Source of the DNA: Sporosarcina luteola
GTDB lineage: Bacteria; Bacillota; Bacilli; Bacillales_A; Planococcaceae
DNA: 64,000 nt
Reading direction: 5' to 3'
NCBI GenBank assembly: GCA_014204635.1
Contig: JACHLS010000005.1
Span: forward strand, 186,001 to 250,000
Numbering within the stretch: position 1 is the first letter of the stretch; every line of letters starts with the position of its first letter. The position numbers and the translations under genes were made by a program. This document shows, piece after piece, positions 15,771 to 23,647 of this stretch. The notes beneath the pieces are model-generated. The model was not told where the DNA came from. It was given only the letters and a program-made list of their open reading frames with translations, and did no database searches.

Positions 15771-17351
15771 TCAGTTTTCTTCGATTGTCTCTACTTCTTG
15801 GTGTTCCGCCAATTCTTCGAGCTCTTCCACTACGTCTTGTGCTGTAGCGGTTTCCGGCTCAGGCGCCTCTTCACTCAAACCGAGGACTCTCGCCGTTGAG
15901 TTGAGAAGCTCTTCGAACAGATCCGGATGCTCTACAAGCGAAATGCCGTAGGATGGAATCATCTCTTTGATCTTCGGCTCCCACTCTTTCAAGTGTTGCG
16001 GGAAGCATTTTTTAATAACCTGCAGCATGACGTGAACAGCAGTCGATGCACCTGGTGATGCACCAAGCAAAGCTGCAATGGAGCCATCTGCGGCGCTTAC
16101 GACTTCCGTACCAAATTGAAGTGTCCCTTTTCCGCCTGCCTCTGTGTCCTTGATGACTTGGACACGCTGGCCTGCAACGACTAAATCCCAGTCCTCAGCC
16201 TTAGCATCAGGGACGAACTCACGCAATTCTTCCATGCGTTGTTCTTTCGATAGCATCAGCTGTTGAATCAAATATTTCGTCAGCGCCATTTCCTTCGCGC
16301 CTGCAGCCAGCATCGTGAAGAGGTTATTTGGTTTCACGGAAGTAATCAAATCCAAATTGGAACCTGTCTTCAAAAATTTTGGAGAGAAGCCTGCAAACGG
16401 TCCGAACAATAAGGACTTCTTATTATCGATATAGCGTGTATCCAGATGCGGTACAGACATTGGCGGTGCGCCAACTGACGCTTTGCCGTACACTTTTGCA
16501 TGGTGCTGCTCCACAACCTCCGGATTTTTACAGACCATGAAAATACCGCTGACCGGGAAGCCCCCGATATGTTTTCCTTCTGGAATGCCGGACTTTTGCA
16601 AAAGATGCAAACTTCCGCCACCCGCACCGATAAATACAAATTTCGCAGTGTGGCGTTCGACTGCCCCACTGTTGAGATTCTTCACTTTCAACTCCCATAG
16701 TCCGTCAGCTGTGCGTTTTAAGCTTGTAACGCTATGATTGTAATGAACATCGACTTGATTGTCTGACAAATGATCAAACAACATGCGAGTCAACGAACCG
16801 AAATTGACGTCAGTCCCCGAATCAATTTTGGTTGCTGCGAGCGGTTCCTTGAACTTCCGGTCTTTCATCATAAGCGGCATCCACTCCGCTAATGTTTCCG
16901 GCTGATCGGAAAACTCCATTCCTTGAAACAACGGATTATTGGATAGAGCATCAAAACGCTTCTTTAAAAACTTTACATTATCTTCTCCATGTACATAGCT
17001 AATATGAGGCAGCGGCATGATAAAGTCTTCTGGGTTGCGGATCAATCCGCGATTGACGAGATGGGACCAGAACTGTCTGGACAGCTGGAATTGCTCATTT
17101 ACGTTAATCGCTTTGCTAATATCCATAGAGCCATCTGGTTTTTCAACCGTATAATTGAGCTCACATAAAGCTGAATGTCCAGTTCCGGCATTGTTCCACT
17201 CATTCGAGCTTTCCACTCCTGCTTCGGCAAGCTTCTCGAACACGGTAATATTCCATTCCGGCTTTAATTCTTTAAGCAAGGTCCCCAAAGTCGCGCTCAT
17301 AATTCCTGCACCGATCAAAATGACGTCTTTATTGGTTTCTCTGTTGCTCAT
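15771..17351 (-). CDS. mqo: Malate:quinone oxidoreductase
   Basis: FAD-dependent, membrane-associated TCA-cycle enzyme that oxidises malate to oxaloacetate and passes electrons to the quinone pool. 526 residues. The N-terminal dinucleotide motif is [15 protein letters not shown], followed by the family segments [21 protein letters not shown] and [15 protein letters not shown], and [25 protein letters not shown] near the C-terminus. The last 30 residues are an acidic tail ([20 protein letters not shown]) not typical of the core. ATG 17351 has AAGGA 10 bases upstream; an ATG three codons earlier touches the ribosome site. Confidence 0.93.
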   Translation of the reverse strand: MSNRETNKDVILIGAGIMSATLGTLLKELKPEWNITVFEKLAEAGVESSNEWNNAGTGHSALCELNYTVEKPDGSMDISKAINVNEQFQLSRQFWSHLVNRGLIRNPEDFIMPLPHISYVHGEDNVKFLKKRFDALSNNPLFQGMEFSDQPETLAEWMPLMMKDRKFKEPLAATKIDSGTDVNFGSLTRMLFDHLSDNQVDVHYNHSVTSLKRTADGLWELKVKNLNSGAVERHTAKFVFIGAGGGSLHLLQKSGIPEGKHIGGFPVSGIFMVCKNPEVVEQHHAKVYGKASVGAPPMSVPHLDTRYIDNKKSLLFGPFAGFSPKFLKTGSNLDLITSVKPNNLFTMLAAGAKEMALTKYLIQQLMLSKEQRMEELREFVPDAKAEDWDLVVAGQRVQVIKDTEAGGKGTLQFGTEVVSAADGSIAALLGASPGASTAVHVMLQVIKKCFPQHLKEWEPKIKEMIPSYGISLVEHPDLFEELLNSTARVLGLSEEAPEPETATAQDVVEELEELAEHQEVETIEEN

Positions 17352-17584
17352 TTTTACCATATCCTTATATGTTAAGATTTGCAGAAAATGACATGGTTCC
17401 TCACGCCTAATGATGCAACAGCCAAGACGTGTCCGATGACCTTTTCTGTATCATTGTAAACCTATAATAGTATAGCACAATTGTAGTTGAATTTGAATAT
17501 GAACTATATTTCAATGGATTACTAAATCAAGTTCCTTTGCTAAAAAAAGGGGTGGCAGATCATGGGCTTTTCATCAAAAAGTAT

Positions 17585-17720
17585 TCATGCGTCACTCTTC
17601 TCTAATAAATCACTCTTACACTTTTCCACTTCAAGTTTTTCCCTTCGCAAAGCATCTTCAAGTTTGTGTATTTCTTTTTAAATTTTCTTTTTGTGAAAAA
17701 GTAAAAGATTGCTCTTCCAT
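17585..17720 (-). pseudogene. Frameshifted remnant of a small coiled-coil protein
   Basis: From an ATG at 17720 the frame reads MEEQSFTFSQKENLK. After a one-base shift at an A-rich run near 17665 it continues KEIHKLEDALRREKLEVEK and ends at a TGA at 17585. The amphipathic heptads on the second half look like real coding sequence. No ribosome site is seen. Parent family not recognised. Confidence 0.35.
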
Positions 17721-17856
17721 TTCTAATTTTTCTGAATTATAATTGAAGTAATTCCAAAATTTATAAGTAGCTCTATATGACGGGAATTGAGTGGGCATGA
17801 CAAGGTTTCTTTAAGGTTTCTGAATCGCTTATAAAAAATGTACATAATAGGCAATG

Positions 17857-17904
17857 AAAAAACAGGTAGATATCCATTTACGAGATGGTTTTTACCTGTT
17901 TTTT
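17857..17904. terminator. Bidirectional terminator-like hairpin
   Basis: The 12-bp outer stem AAAAAACAGGTA/TACCTGTTTTTT with an inner ATCCAT/ATGG pairing has A and T runs on both flanks, so it could end transcription from either side. Confidence 0.6.
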
Positions 17905-17995
17905 ATCATTTACTCTATTATGCCATTGTGGTCCTTAGAAGAATTTAAATGTTTATTTAAGTTTCTTACATTACTGGTTTAAAAGGAGGTGGTAT

Positions 17996-18052
17996 TTGAA
18001 CTTCGGCAAGGGATTTAAGACATCTTCTTCAGAAGTTAACAGGGTCTGTTGA
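17996..18052 (+). CDS. Possible 18-residue peptide with near-perfect Shine-Dalgarno
   Basis: A TTG start is preceded by AAAAGGAGGTGG at 6-base spacing, the strongest ribosome site in this region. The frame codes MNFGKGFKTSSSEVNRVC and stops. It lies 160 bases upstream of the SigO-like gene in the same direction. It could be a leader peptide, or the site could be a relic of a deleted gene. No homologue is recognised. Confidence 0.3.
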   Translation: MNFGKGFKTSSSEVNRVC

Positions 18053-18211
18053 AAAGAGTTTTTATTTTTTGAATAAACACATAATATTTTAAATCCGGTT
18101 GTTAAAGTTAACAGCAAACCACCTTTTTATAAAAAGAATATTAGTTCTTAATCATACATTTTTATGTTAAATAGGAACCGATATTCATTTATAAGGAAAG
18201 GGGTGGTAAAC

Positions 18212-18718
18212 ATGAAGTCCTTTAACGACAAGATTATCAATGATTTTTTACAATGTCCAAACAATAAGAAGTTATTTGATGAGTATCAGAAAACAAAAGA
18301 AGAGGACTGTAAGTTGTTACTGGATGAACAATTCAAGAAATTCTATCAGCAATTCAGATTGATATCCTATTTAATAAAAGTTCTTCACTATGAAAGCAAA
18401 CACTTCGATAAAAAAATAAGACAGCATAATAGTAGGAATCAGTTGATTTTATCTAATAACATGGATCTGTTAGAAAACGTAAAATGCAGCAGTGATATTT
18501 CGGATGAAATGAATTACTCAAGCAATATCGAAGATCATATAACTAGTGAACGTTTACTAAAGTCAATAAGCAATCTGACAGATAGACAAAAACAAATCAT
18601 GTCACTTGCTTATATCGAACAAATGACTGATACAGAAATAGCAAGGCACTTAAAGATTACGCAACAAGCAGTTTCTAAAGCTAAAAGTAGAGCAATCAAA
18701 AAAATTAGGGAGAGTTGA
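18212..18718 (+). CDS. SigO (YvrI)-like sigma factor lacking its own region 2
   Basis: Sigma factor-like protein of 168 residues. The C-terminus is a clear region 4 helix-turn-helix (LTDRQKQIMSLAYIEQMTDTEIARHL then QQAVSKAKSRAIKKI, residues about 118-166). The N-terminal half is charged and helical without a canonical region 2.3-2.4. B. subtilis SigO (YvrI) has the same design and needs RsoA to supply region 2. The ATG at 18212 has AAGGGGTGG upstream. It is followed after 4 bases by a yvrJ-like gene and then an RsoA-like gene. Confidence 0.65.
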   Translation: MKSFNDKIINDFLQCPNNKKLFDEYQKTKEEDCKLLLDEQFKKFYQQFRLISYLIKVLHYESKHFDKKIRQHNSRNQLILSNNMDLLENVKCSSDISDEMNYSSNIEDHITSERLLKSISNLTDRQKQIMSLAYIEQMTDTEIARHLKITQQAVSKAKSRAIKKIRES

Positions 18719-18722
18719 GGCC

Positions 18723-18905
18723 ATGTTTGAAGGAGAAAGTATCACCCAATTAATCGGGAACTTCGGTTTTCCCATCATAGTTACCATTTATCTGTTGTAC
18801 CGATTTGAAAATAAGATCGAGTCCCTAGAAAATGCCTTGCGTGATTTGGAAGAAGTAGTAAGACTGAGTTCCGGGAAGAAAAAAAGGAGGGAGAAACATG
18901 AATGA
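18723..18905 (+). CDS. yvrJ: YvrJ family protein
   Basis: Small membrane protein of 60 residues: one N-terminal helix (ITQLIGNFGFPIIVTIYLLYRF, about residues 6-27) followed by a charged coiled coil (FENKIESLENALRDLEEVV). This is the YvrJ family pattern. In B. subtilis yvrJ follows oxdC in the SigO regulon. Here it sits between the SigO-like and RsoA-like genes and overlaps the latter by 8 bases. Function unknown, possibly a membrane anchor or holin-like partner. Confidence 0.75.
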   Translation: MFEGESITQLIGNFGFPIIVTIYLLYRFENKIESLENALRDLEEVVRLSSGKKKRREKHE

Positions 18906-19092
18906 GGTAGAGGTTTTGTTTATTTTAAACCAACTGGAACCGAAATTTAAAAGTGTTTTATACCAAACTAGTCCTGATTTTCGTGAGGATTTAGAGCAGG
19001 ATTTAAAGGAACGGGTTATCAACATTATTCAAAATAATAAAATGAGAGATGTGCCTAGTTTTTTCGATTTTTATAACGATGTATTAATGTGA
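18898..19092 (+). CDS. RsoA-like co-sigma factor (region 2 subunit)
   Basis: Small soluble protein of 64 residues, FILNQLEPKFKSVLYQTSPDFREDLEQDLKER, which matches the pattern of sigma region 2.1-2.2 (helix, then DREDLEQDL). B. subtilis RsoA has this content and joins SigO to form a two-subunit sigma factor. The ATG has AAAGGAGGG 6 bases upstream and overlaps the yvrJ-like stop. The assignment rests on this short pattern and the neighbouring SigO-like gene; phage-derived helix-turn-helix proteins of similar size are the alternative. Confidence 0.55.
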   Translation: MNEVEVLFILNQLEPKFKSVLYQTSPDFREDLEQDLKERVINIIQNNKMRDVPSFFDFYNDVLM

Positions 19093-19663
19093 CTCCCCCA
19101 TTACTGTGCTAAATTTCACTCCTATATTCAAGACTTCGAAGGAAGCTTGTTTGACTGCAGACAAATAGAGAAGGCGCCTAGTGCCTTTCACAGATTCGTA
19201 TGTGCGGTTCATTCTATACGGCTCCTCCATGCTTATCCCTTTTGGGGAGGCAAGTCTAGATAAATGTGCAATAAGAAGACCCCATGCAGTTCTCGTTCAG
19301 AATTGATACAGGAACAAGCAAACAGGGAACTTCTCCACCTCGCCACTCTTAAACGGGAAGCTCTCCCTTCCATTCCTTTCGCCTAGGTGCCTAATGGAGC
19401 TTTTTGATTTTCCACCAACTCCTCAGTTGTACGATTCGTATTTTTCGCCAATTCTATGAATCGCAAGCGCTTCTCGCTCAGATACCAAAGTATCTACCTA
19501 TCCAGCGACTTCATTTTTCTAAGACCACTTAACTGCATTATTAGTCCAATTATTTGAATTTTATCTAAATCTTGCTTTACTCTTTGAAACACTCTTCATG
19601 CAGGATACAAATAGAAAAAAGGGCTAAAATCCTTTAGATTTCGGCCCTTTTCCTCTTCTCCAC
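19093..19663. other. 570-base gap with degenerate sequence, possible mobile-element remnant
   Basis: No intact gene is recognised. On the minus strand around 19180-19225 the sequence GGAGCCGTATAGAATGAA then ATACGAATCTGTGA recalls the GAGCCGTAT...TACGGTTCTGTGA block found near the 3' part of bacterial group II introns, but pairing is damaged. Short frames such as EREALAIHRIGEKYESYN (minus, near 19470) and TTEELVENQKAPLG look like broken coding sequence. A terminator for the SDR operon lies at its right end. Confidence 0.3.
19614..19650 (-). terminator. Terminator of the MarR-SDR-MFS-SDR operon
   Basis: On the minus strand AAAGGGC pairs with GCCCTTT, with additional inner pairing GAAATC/GATTTT, followed by TTTTTTCT. 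It starts 14 bases after the SDR stop codon. Confidence 0.75.
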
Positions 19664-20413
19664 TCAGTAGATCTTTATGGATCCACCATCTACCATGATG
19701 GTCTGCCCTGTAATATAATCAGCATCTTCGCTGGCTAAGAATACAGCCGTACGGCCGATATCCCCTTCCGGATCGCCTAGACGGCGCAACGGAATGTTAT
19801 TGACCATTTTTTCATAAAGTTCCGGTGCAGACTGGCTCCATGCTTGTACGCCTTCTGTAAGGGCGATTGGAGCGATAAGGTTGACATTGATGCCTTCTGG
19901 CCCCCACTCATTGGCGGCCACACGAGTAATCGCACGAATTGCTTCTTTCGCCGCAGCATAAGATGCTTGCGTCGGTTGACCAGAAATTCCCGCACCAGAA
20001 GCGAAATTAATGACCTTCCCTTTGGATTTTTTCAATTCAGGATAAGCAGCTGTCATGAAATTGAATGTTGGATAAAAGCCTGTATTAAAGGAGAGGTCAA
20101 ACATTTCCATTGTCGTCTGCACAAATGGAGCCTGTTTCGATGCATGTGCATTATTGACAAGGATATCTAGTTTACCGAACTTGTTTACAACTTCCTTTAC
20201 AATCGATTCCACGTTTTCCTTCTTGGAAATATCCTGAATGAACAACATGCCTTCTGTATATTGGTTCACTTCTTCTAGCGTCTGTTTCCCTTTTTCCTCA
20301 TTGATGTCCACAATTGCAATATGGGCACCTTCTTTTGCCATAGCAAGCGCGATGCCTCGTCCGATCCCTGAAGCACTACCCGTTACAATTCCAACTTTGC
20401 CTTTTAACCTCAT
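19664..20413 (-). CDS. SDR family oxidoreductase
   Basis: NAD(P)-dependent short-chain dehydrogenase of 249 residues. Cofactor motif TGSASGIGRG (residues about 11-20), NNA motif LVNNAHAS, catalytic Ser in INFASGAG and catalytic YxxxK as YAAAK (about residue 152). Asp in VDINEE at the end of strand 2 favours NAD over NADP. It is the last gene of a MarR-controlled operon with an MFS transporter and a second SDR, so the two dehydrogenases probably act on one imported or exported hydroxy/keto compound. Substrate unknown. Confidence 0.85.
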   Translation of the reverse strand: MRLKGKVGIVTGSASGIGRGIALAMAKEGAHIAIVDINEEKGKQTLEEVNQYTEGMLFIQDISKKENVESIVKEVVNKFGKLDILVNNAHASKQAPFVQTTMEMFDLSFNTGFYPTFNFMTAAYPELKKSKGKVINFASGAGISGQPTQASYAAAKEAIRAITRVAANEWGPEGINVNLIAPIALTEGVQAWSQSAPELYEKMVNNIPLRRLGDPEGDIGRTAVFLASEDADYITGQTIMVDGGSIKIY

Positions 20414-20446
20414 ACGAACACCTCATCGCGTATATTTTTCTGCCTC

Positions 20447-21709
20447 TTACTTCCAAAGACCCGCTTTCACCAATTTCTCTTTATTACGGAACGCCAACAC
20501 AATAAAGACCATGTTAAGAATCAACATGACGACGATAGCGTACATAGATGTTACATACGTACCTGTAAAGTCAAAGATATACCCATATGCCGGAAGTGCA
20601 ATAATGGATGCGACTGCCAAACCAATCGAGGCTGTTGAATAAATTTGGCTATAATCACGGCTGCCGAACAAGGAAGAGGCCATTGCTGGTCCAAGCGTTC
20701 CGATCGACGAGCTCATAAATCCGAATAGGATTAATGAAATAATAATAAACGCCGTACTTCCCGGGAATGCGAGCAATAAGACGATCGCTGCCGTTCCAAA
20801 TACCATGGCAAGCAGTGACGTGTTTTTTGCGCCAATCCGGTCCGATAAATAACCAAATGTCAAAGATCCCACAAAGATTCCCAATGCCATTGCTGCCATT
20901 GCATTTCCGGCAAATGTCACATCATATCCTTTATCCACCAAATAGGTTGGAACATGCATACTGAAGCTTGCCACTGCCGTAACAATGAAGAAAAATAGAC
21001 CTAACAAGATAAATGCCGGGGACTTGCTGGCATCCTTGAATGCAATCCCAGTTTGCTCCGCTGCATCTTCCGTCTTCGATTCAATGTTGCCACTTTCCAT
21101 CCCATATGGAACCAAATTTTTCTGTTGCGGTTTATAACGCAACAATAGGAAGATAGTTGGCACTAGAATGATTATGACAACGAGTCCGACTGTATAGTAA
21201 GATGTTCTCCAACCAAGGTCAGAAATTAATTTACCGACTATCGGCTGTGTAAAGATACCAAATAAGCCGCCAACAGCCGACATGATTCCAAGGGCAATAC
21301 CATTTCTCTTTTTAAACCATTGTTGAATTATTACAGGACCTGCGAGTACTGTGATGAAAACCCCACCGACTGCTAATGGAATGGAAAGTGCATACCATCC
21401 CCACACAGAATGCATGAAGCCAAACAACGCAAACGAACCTGCTTGAAGCAATACTGCAATGATGAGCACTAATCCTGTATTAAATTTAGTTAAAATCTTA
21501 CCGCCAATCGGTAAGAAGATCATTGTGACAACAGACGAAATACTTAAATATAACGTTAAATTCCCTACACCTACGCCAAGATCCTTGGCAACAGGTGATA
21601 TAAACAAGCTTGCTGTATTATTCAGAGCCGCCTTTCCTAACCCGACTGTGATACATAAACCAATCAGGACAAACCACGCAAAATGGATTTTTTTCTTAGT
21701 TGAACTCAT
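20447..21709 (-). CDS. MFS transporter (oxalate/formate antiporter or monocarboxylate type)
   Basis: Membrane transporter of 420 residues with 12 hydrophobic helices. The loop motif WFKKRNGIALGIMSAVGG between helices 4 and 5 is typical of the OFA/monocarboxylate/CynX-type major facilitator groups, and the loop 2-3 region and DRIGAKNTS (8-9 loop) fit. ATG 21709 has GGTGGAGG 8 bases upstream. Flanked by two SDR genes in one operon, it likely moves the organic acid or alcohol those enzymes handle. Confidence 0.8.
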   Translation of the reverse strand: MSSTKKKIHFAWFVLIGLCITVGLGKAALNNTASLFISPVAKDLGVGVGNLTLYLSISSVVTMIFLPIGGKILTKFNTGLVLIIAVLLQAGSFALFGFMHSVWGWYALSIPLAVGGVFITVLAGPVIIQQWFKKRNGIALGIMSAVGGLFGIFTQPIVGKLISDLGWRTSYYTVGLVVIIILVPTIFLLLRYKPQQKNLVPYGMESGNIESKTEDAAEQTGIAFKDASKSPAFILLGLFFFIVTAVASFSMHVPTYLVDKGYDVTFAGNAMAAMALGIFVGSLTFGYLSDRIGAKNTSLLAMVFGTAAIVLLLAFPGSTAFIIISLILFGFMSSSIGTLGPAMASSLFGSRDYSQIYSTASIGLAVASIIALPAYGYIFDFTGTYVTSMYAIVVMLILNMVFIVLAFRNKEKLVKAGLWK

Positions 21710-21836
21710 TAAATGTTCCTCCACCTACTATATGACTTATAACGCTCACGAAAAATGCCAGTATGCAACTTCCACTTGCAGTAAGGAATCATCTGGCATT
21801 CTTTCGTCCCGCGTTATTTACTTATTATTTATTAAA

Positions 21837-22646
21837 TTAAGCTTGTGCTTTTTTCATAAAATCATTGAAATCCCCAATAGACGGGTTGCCAATATAGTGG
21901 CCGCCTTCTACTTTAATCGTTTGGCCTGTAATGTACTTGGATTCATCCGAAGCTAAGAACAATACGGTATAGCCGATATCTTCCGGCTCTCCGTTATATG
22001 GAAGTGCATTGTACTTCAAGAAGATGTCTTGCACTTCTTTTGGCAGGTTTTGCTCTGCTGCAGGAGTTAAAATAAGACCAGGCGCTACCGCGTTACAACG
22101 GATCCGGTCTTTACCATACTGTGTTGCAATATAGGAAGTGAGATGTACAACCGCAGCTTTTGAAGCACCATATGCCGTTCTGATGGCATCCGATGCGAAA
22201 CCAGCCATGGAAGCTGTGTTGATGATGGAACCGCCACCTGCTTTTTGCATATAAGGAATGGCGAAACGGCTTCCTAACAGAACACTCTTCATGTTCACAT
22301 TCATGAGACGATCCCATTCATCCAAGTCCATGTTGACTACGTCCAAATCTTTTTTCAGATTTGTTAACCCAACATTATTAAAGAGGATGTCAATCTTGCC
22401 ATACGTGTTGACTGTGAACTCAACAGCTTCTTTAATGGACTCTTCAACGGAAGCATCCAGAAAAATCGCCGAGGCAACTCCACCGTCTTTTTCAATTGCT
22501 TTAACGGCTTCCTTCGCTCCCTCTAGATTAAAGTCACCAATGACGACTTTAGCTCCTTCTTTCGCCAAAAGCTGCGCACTTGATAAGCCGATTCCTGAGG
22601 CGCCGCCAGTTATAAGCGCTACTTTTCCCTCAACTCTAGCCATCAT
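21837..22646 (-). CDS. SDR family oxidoreductase
   Basis: Short-chain dehydrogenase of 269 residues. Cofactor motif TGGASGIGLS, Asp in IGDFN at the end of strand 2, FNNVG motif, catalytic Ser in INTASMAG and YGASK (YxxxK). The C-terminus ends with SKYITGQTIKVEGGHYIG, typical of the family. It is only distantly similar to the other SDR of the operon. ATG 22646 has AAGGTGG 5 bases upstream; an ATG one codon later is equally possible. Follows the MarR gene by about 36 bases. Confidence 0.85.
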   Translation of the reverse strand: MMARVEGKVALITGGASGIGLSSAQLLAKEGAKVVIGDFNLEGAKEAVKAIEKDGGVASAIFLDASVEESIKEAVEFTVNTYGKIDILFNNVGLTNLKKDLDVVNMDLDEWDRLMNVNMKSVLLGSRFAIPYMQKAGGGSIINTASMAGFASDAIRTAYGASKAAVVHLTSYIATQYGKDRIRCNAVAPGLILTPAAEQNLPKEVQDIFLKYNALPYNGEPEDIGYTVLFLASDESKYITGQTIKVEGGHYIGNPSIGDFNDFMKKAQA

Positions 22647-22682
22647 ATTAACCACCTTTTTAATAATATTTGTAGGATCTCC

Positions 22683-23108
22683 CTAATCCTTCACAATATG
22701 CTCAATTAACTTCCTTTGGATACGCGCCATTTGTTGAATCTCTTCGTCAGTTAGGATGGAATATAAATCTCTTCTCATAGCTTGGCCAATTTCTTGTGCT
22801 TGAATAAAAATTTCATAGCCTTTACTTGTAATGGCGAGGCGGACAATTCGACGGTCAGCCGCGTCATATTCCCGTTCCGCATAGCCTTCCTTAATCAGCT
22901 TATTTGCAATGCTTGTCATACCACCAGGCGTATATCCAAGCTTTTTTGCAAGTTCTGTTTGCATAAGAGGACCTTTTTCACGCAACTGATTGAGAACGAG
23001 GATTTGAGAAACCCCTATGTTTCCTTCGATGTGATTCAAGAAATAGAGAATCGATTCGTTATTGAGCAATTCCGCTTGACGGATTAGTTCGAATATAGAT
23101 GTCTTCAT
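22683..23108 (-). CDS. MarR family transcriptional regulator
   Basis: Winged-helix regulator of 141 residues. The DNA-binding core is MQTELAKKLGYTPGGMTSIANKLIKEGYAERE followed by the wing YDAADRRIVRLAIT (residues about 50-100), with the dimer helices at both ends. It is the first gene of the operon marR-SDR-MFS-SDR, and a 12-base palindrome (23167-23178) lies upstream, so it probably represses this operon and itself until a phenolic or other aromatic ligand binds. Confidence 0.85.
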   Translation of the reverse strand: MKTSIFELIRQAELLNNESILYFLNHIEGNIGVSQILVLNQLREKGPLMQTELAKKLGYTPGGMTSIANKLIKEGYAEREYDAADRRIVRLAITSKGYEIFIQAQEIGQAMRRDLYSILTDEEIQQMARIQRKLIEHIVKD

Positions 23109-23166
23109 AATAATTCTTAGACCCTTTCTTCTACATAATTTATTTTACCACTAAATATTTAGCTGG

Positions 23167-23178
23167 CAATAATTATTG
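23167..23178. promoter_or_regulatory. Palindrome upstream of marR, candidate operator
   Basis: CAATAATTATTG is a perfect 12-base palindrome about 60 bases upstream of the marR start, in an AT-rich promoter region. MarR proteins bind such sites. The region is AT-rich, so chance occurrence is possible. Confidence 0.4.
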
Positions 23179-23576
23179 TCATAAAATATTCACCAAATAA
23201 CCAAAATTTATTCTCAAAACAAACAGATATAGACATTTATTTGATGCGTGTTCCAATTCACCCAGTAGATTGGGTGGTTTTATAGAGAATTAAACTATTT
23301 TTATATAATATTATTGATAGTGAAATAACTTTGAAACGTAAATAAAGGAATTGAATATGCGGAGTGCAAGTAAAGATGCCCAAGTGATTTGCCTGATTCC
23401 CGTACAAAGCGACTCAACATCGGCTAGGAATGAATACTCTGTCTCTGAAAATCGCATCTCCTAAGAGTGAACGATGTTTCCGTCCTTATCGCTGAAGTCT
23501 GCCTCAGTCAACCTGTTTGTTAGCCAATACCGGATCCAGCATCGGCATGGATTGGAGAAAAGGCATTCCGCAAGTC

Positions 23577-23610
23577 AAGGAGTTATATATGTAAGAATAT
23601 ATAACTCCTT
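23577..23610. terminator. Perfect inverted repeat downstream of the DUF4317 gene
   Basis: AAGGAGTTATATAT and ATATATAACTCCTT pair over 14 bp around a 6-base loop, 38 bases after the DUF4317 stop on the minus strand. No T run follows on either side, so it may be a transcript-stabilising hairpin rather than a classical terminator. Confidence 0.5.
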
Positions 23611-23647
23611 TCAAGCGCGATATTCTGATCTTTGCTATGCATTGGTC

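Larger units (their letters stand above)
17352..18211. other. Gap between mqo and the split sigma cluster
   Basis: This 860-base AT-rich stretch has no intact large gene. It holds a frameshifted coiled-coil remnant (17585-17720, minus), a terminator-like hairpin (17857-17904) and a short peptide frame with a near-perfect Shine-Dalgarno sequence (17996-18052), each listed separately. The rest shows nothing recognisable. Confidence 0.5.
23109..23647. other. 540-base gap with MarR palindrome, short frame and inverted repeat
   Basis: The left part is the AT-rich promoter area of the marR operon. A 35-codon frame on the plus strand (23357-23464, MRSASKDAQVICLIPV...) has an AAAGGA site 7 bases upstream but no recognised homologue. 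A perfect 14-bp inverted repeat lies at 23577-23610. Nothing else is recognised. Confidence 0.4.

Noticed and set aside
23357-23464. 35-codon plus-strand frame with an AAAGGA site
   Set aside because: No homologue or composition signal supports it; kept only as a note in the gap description.
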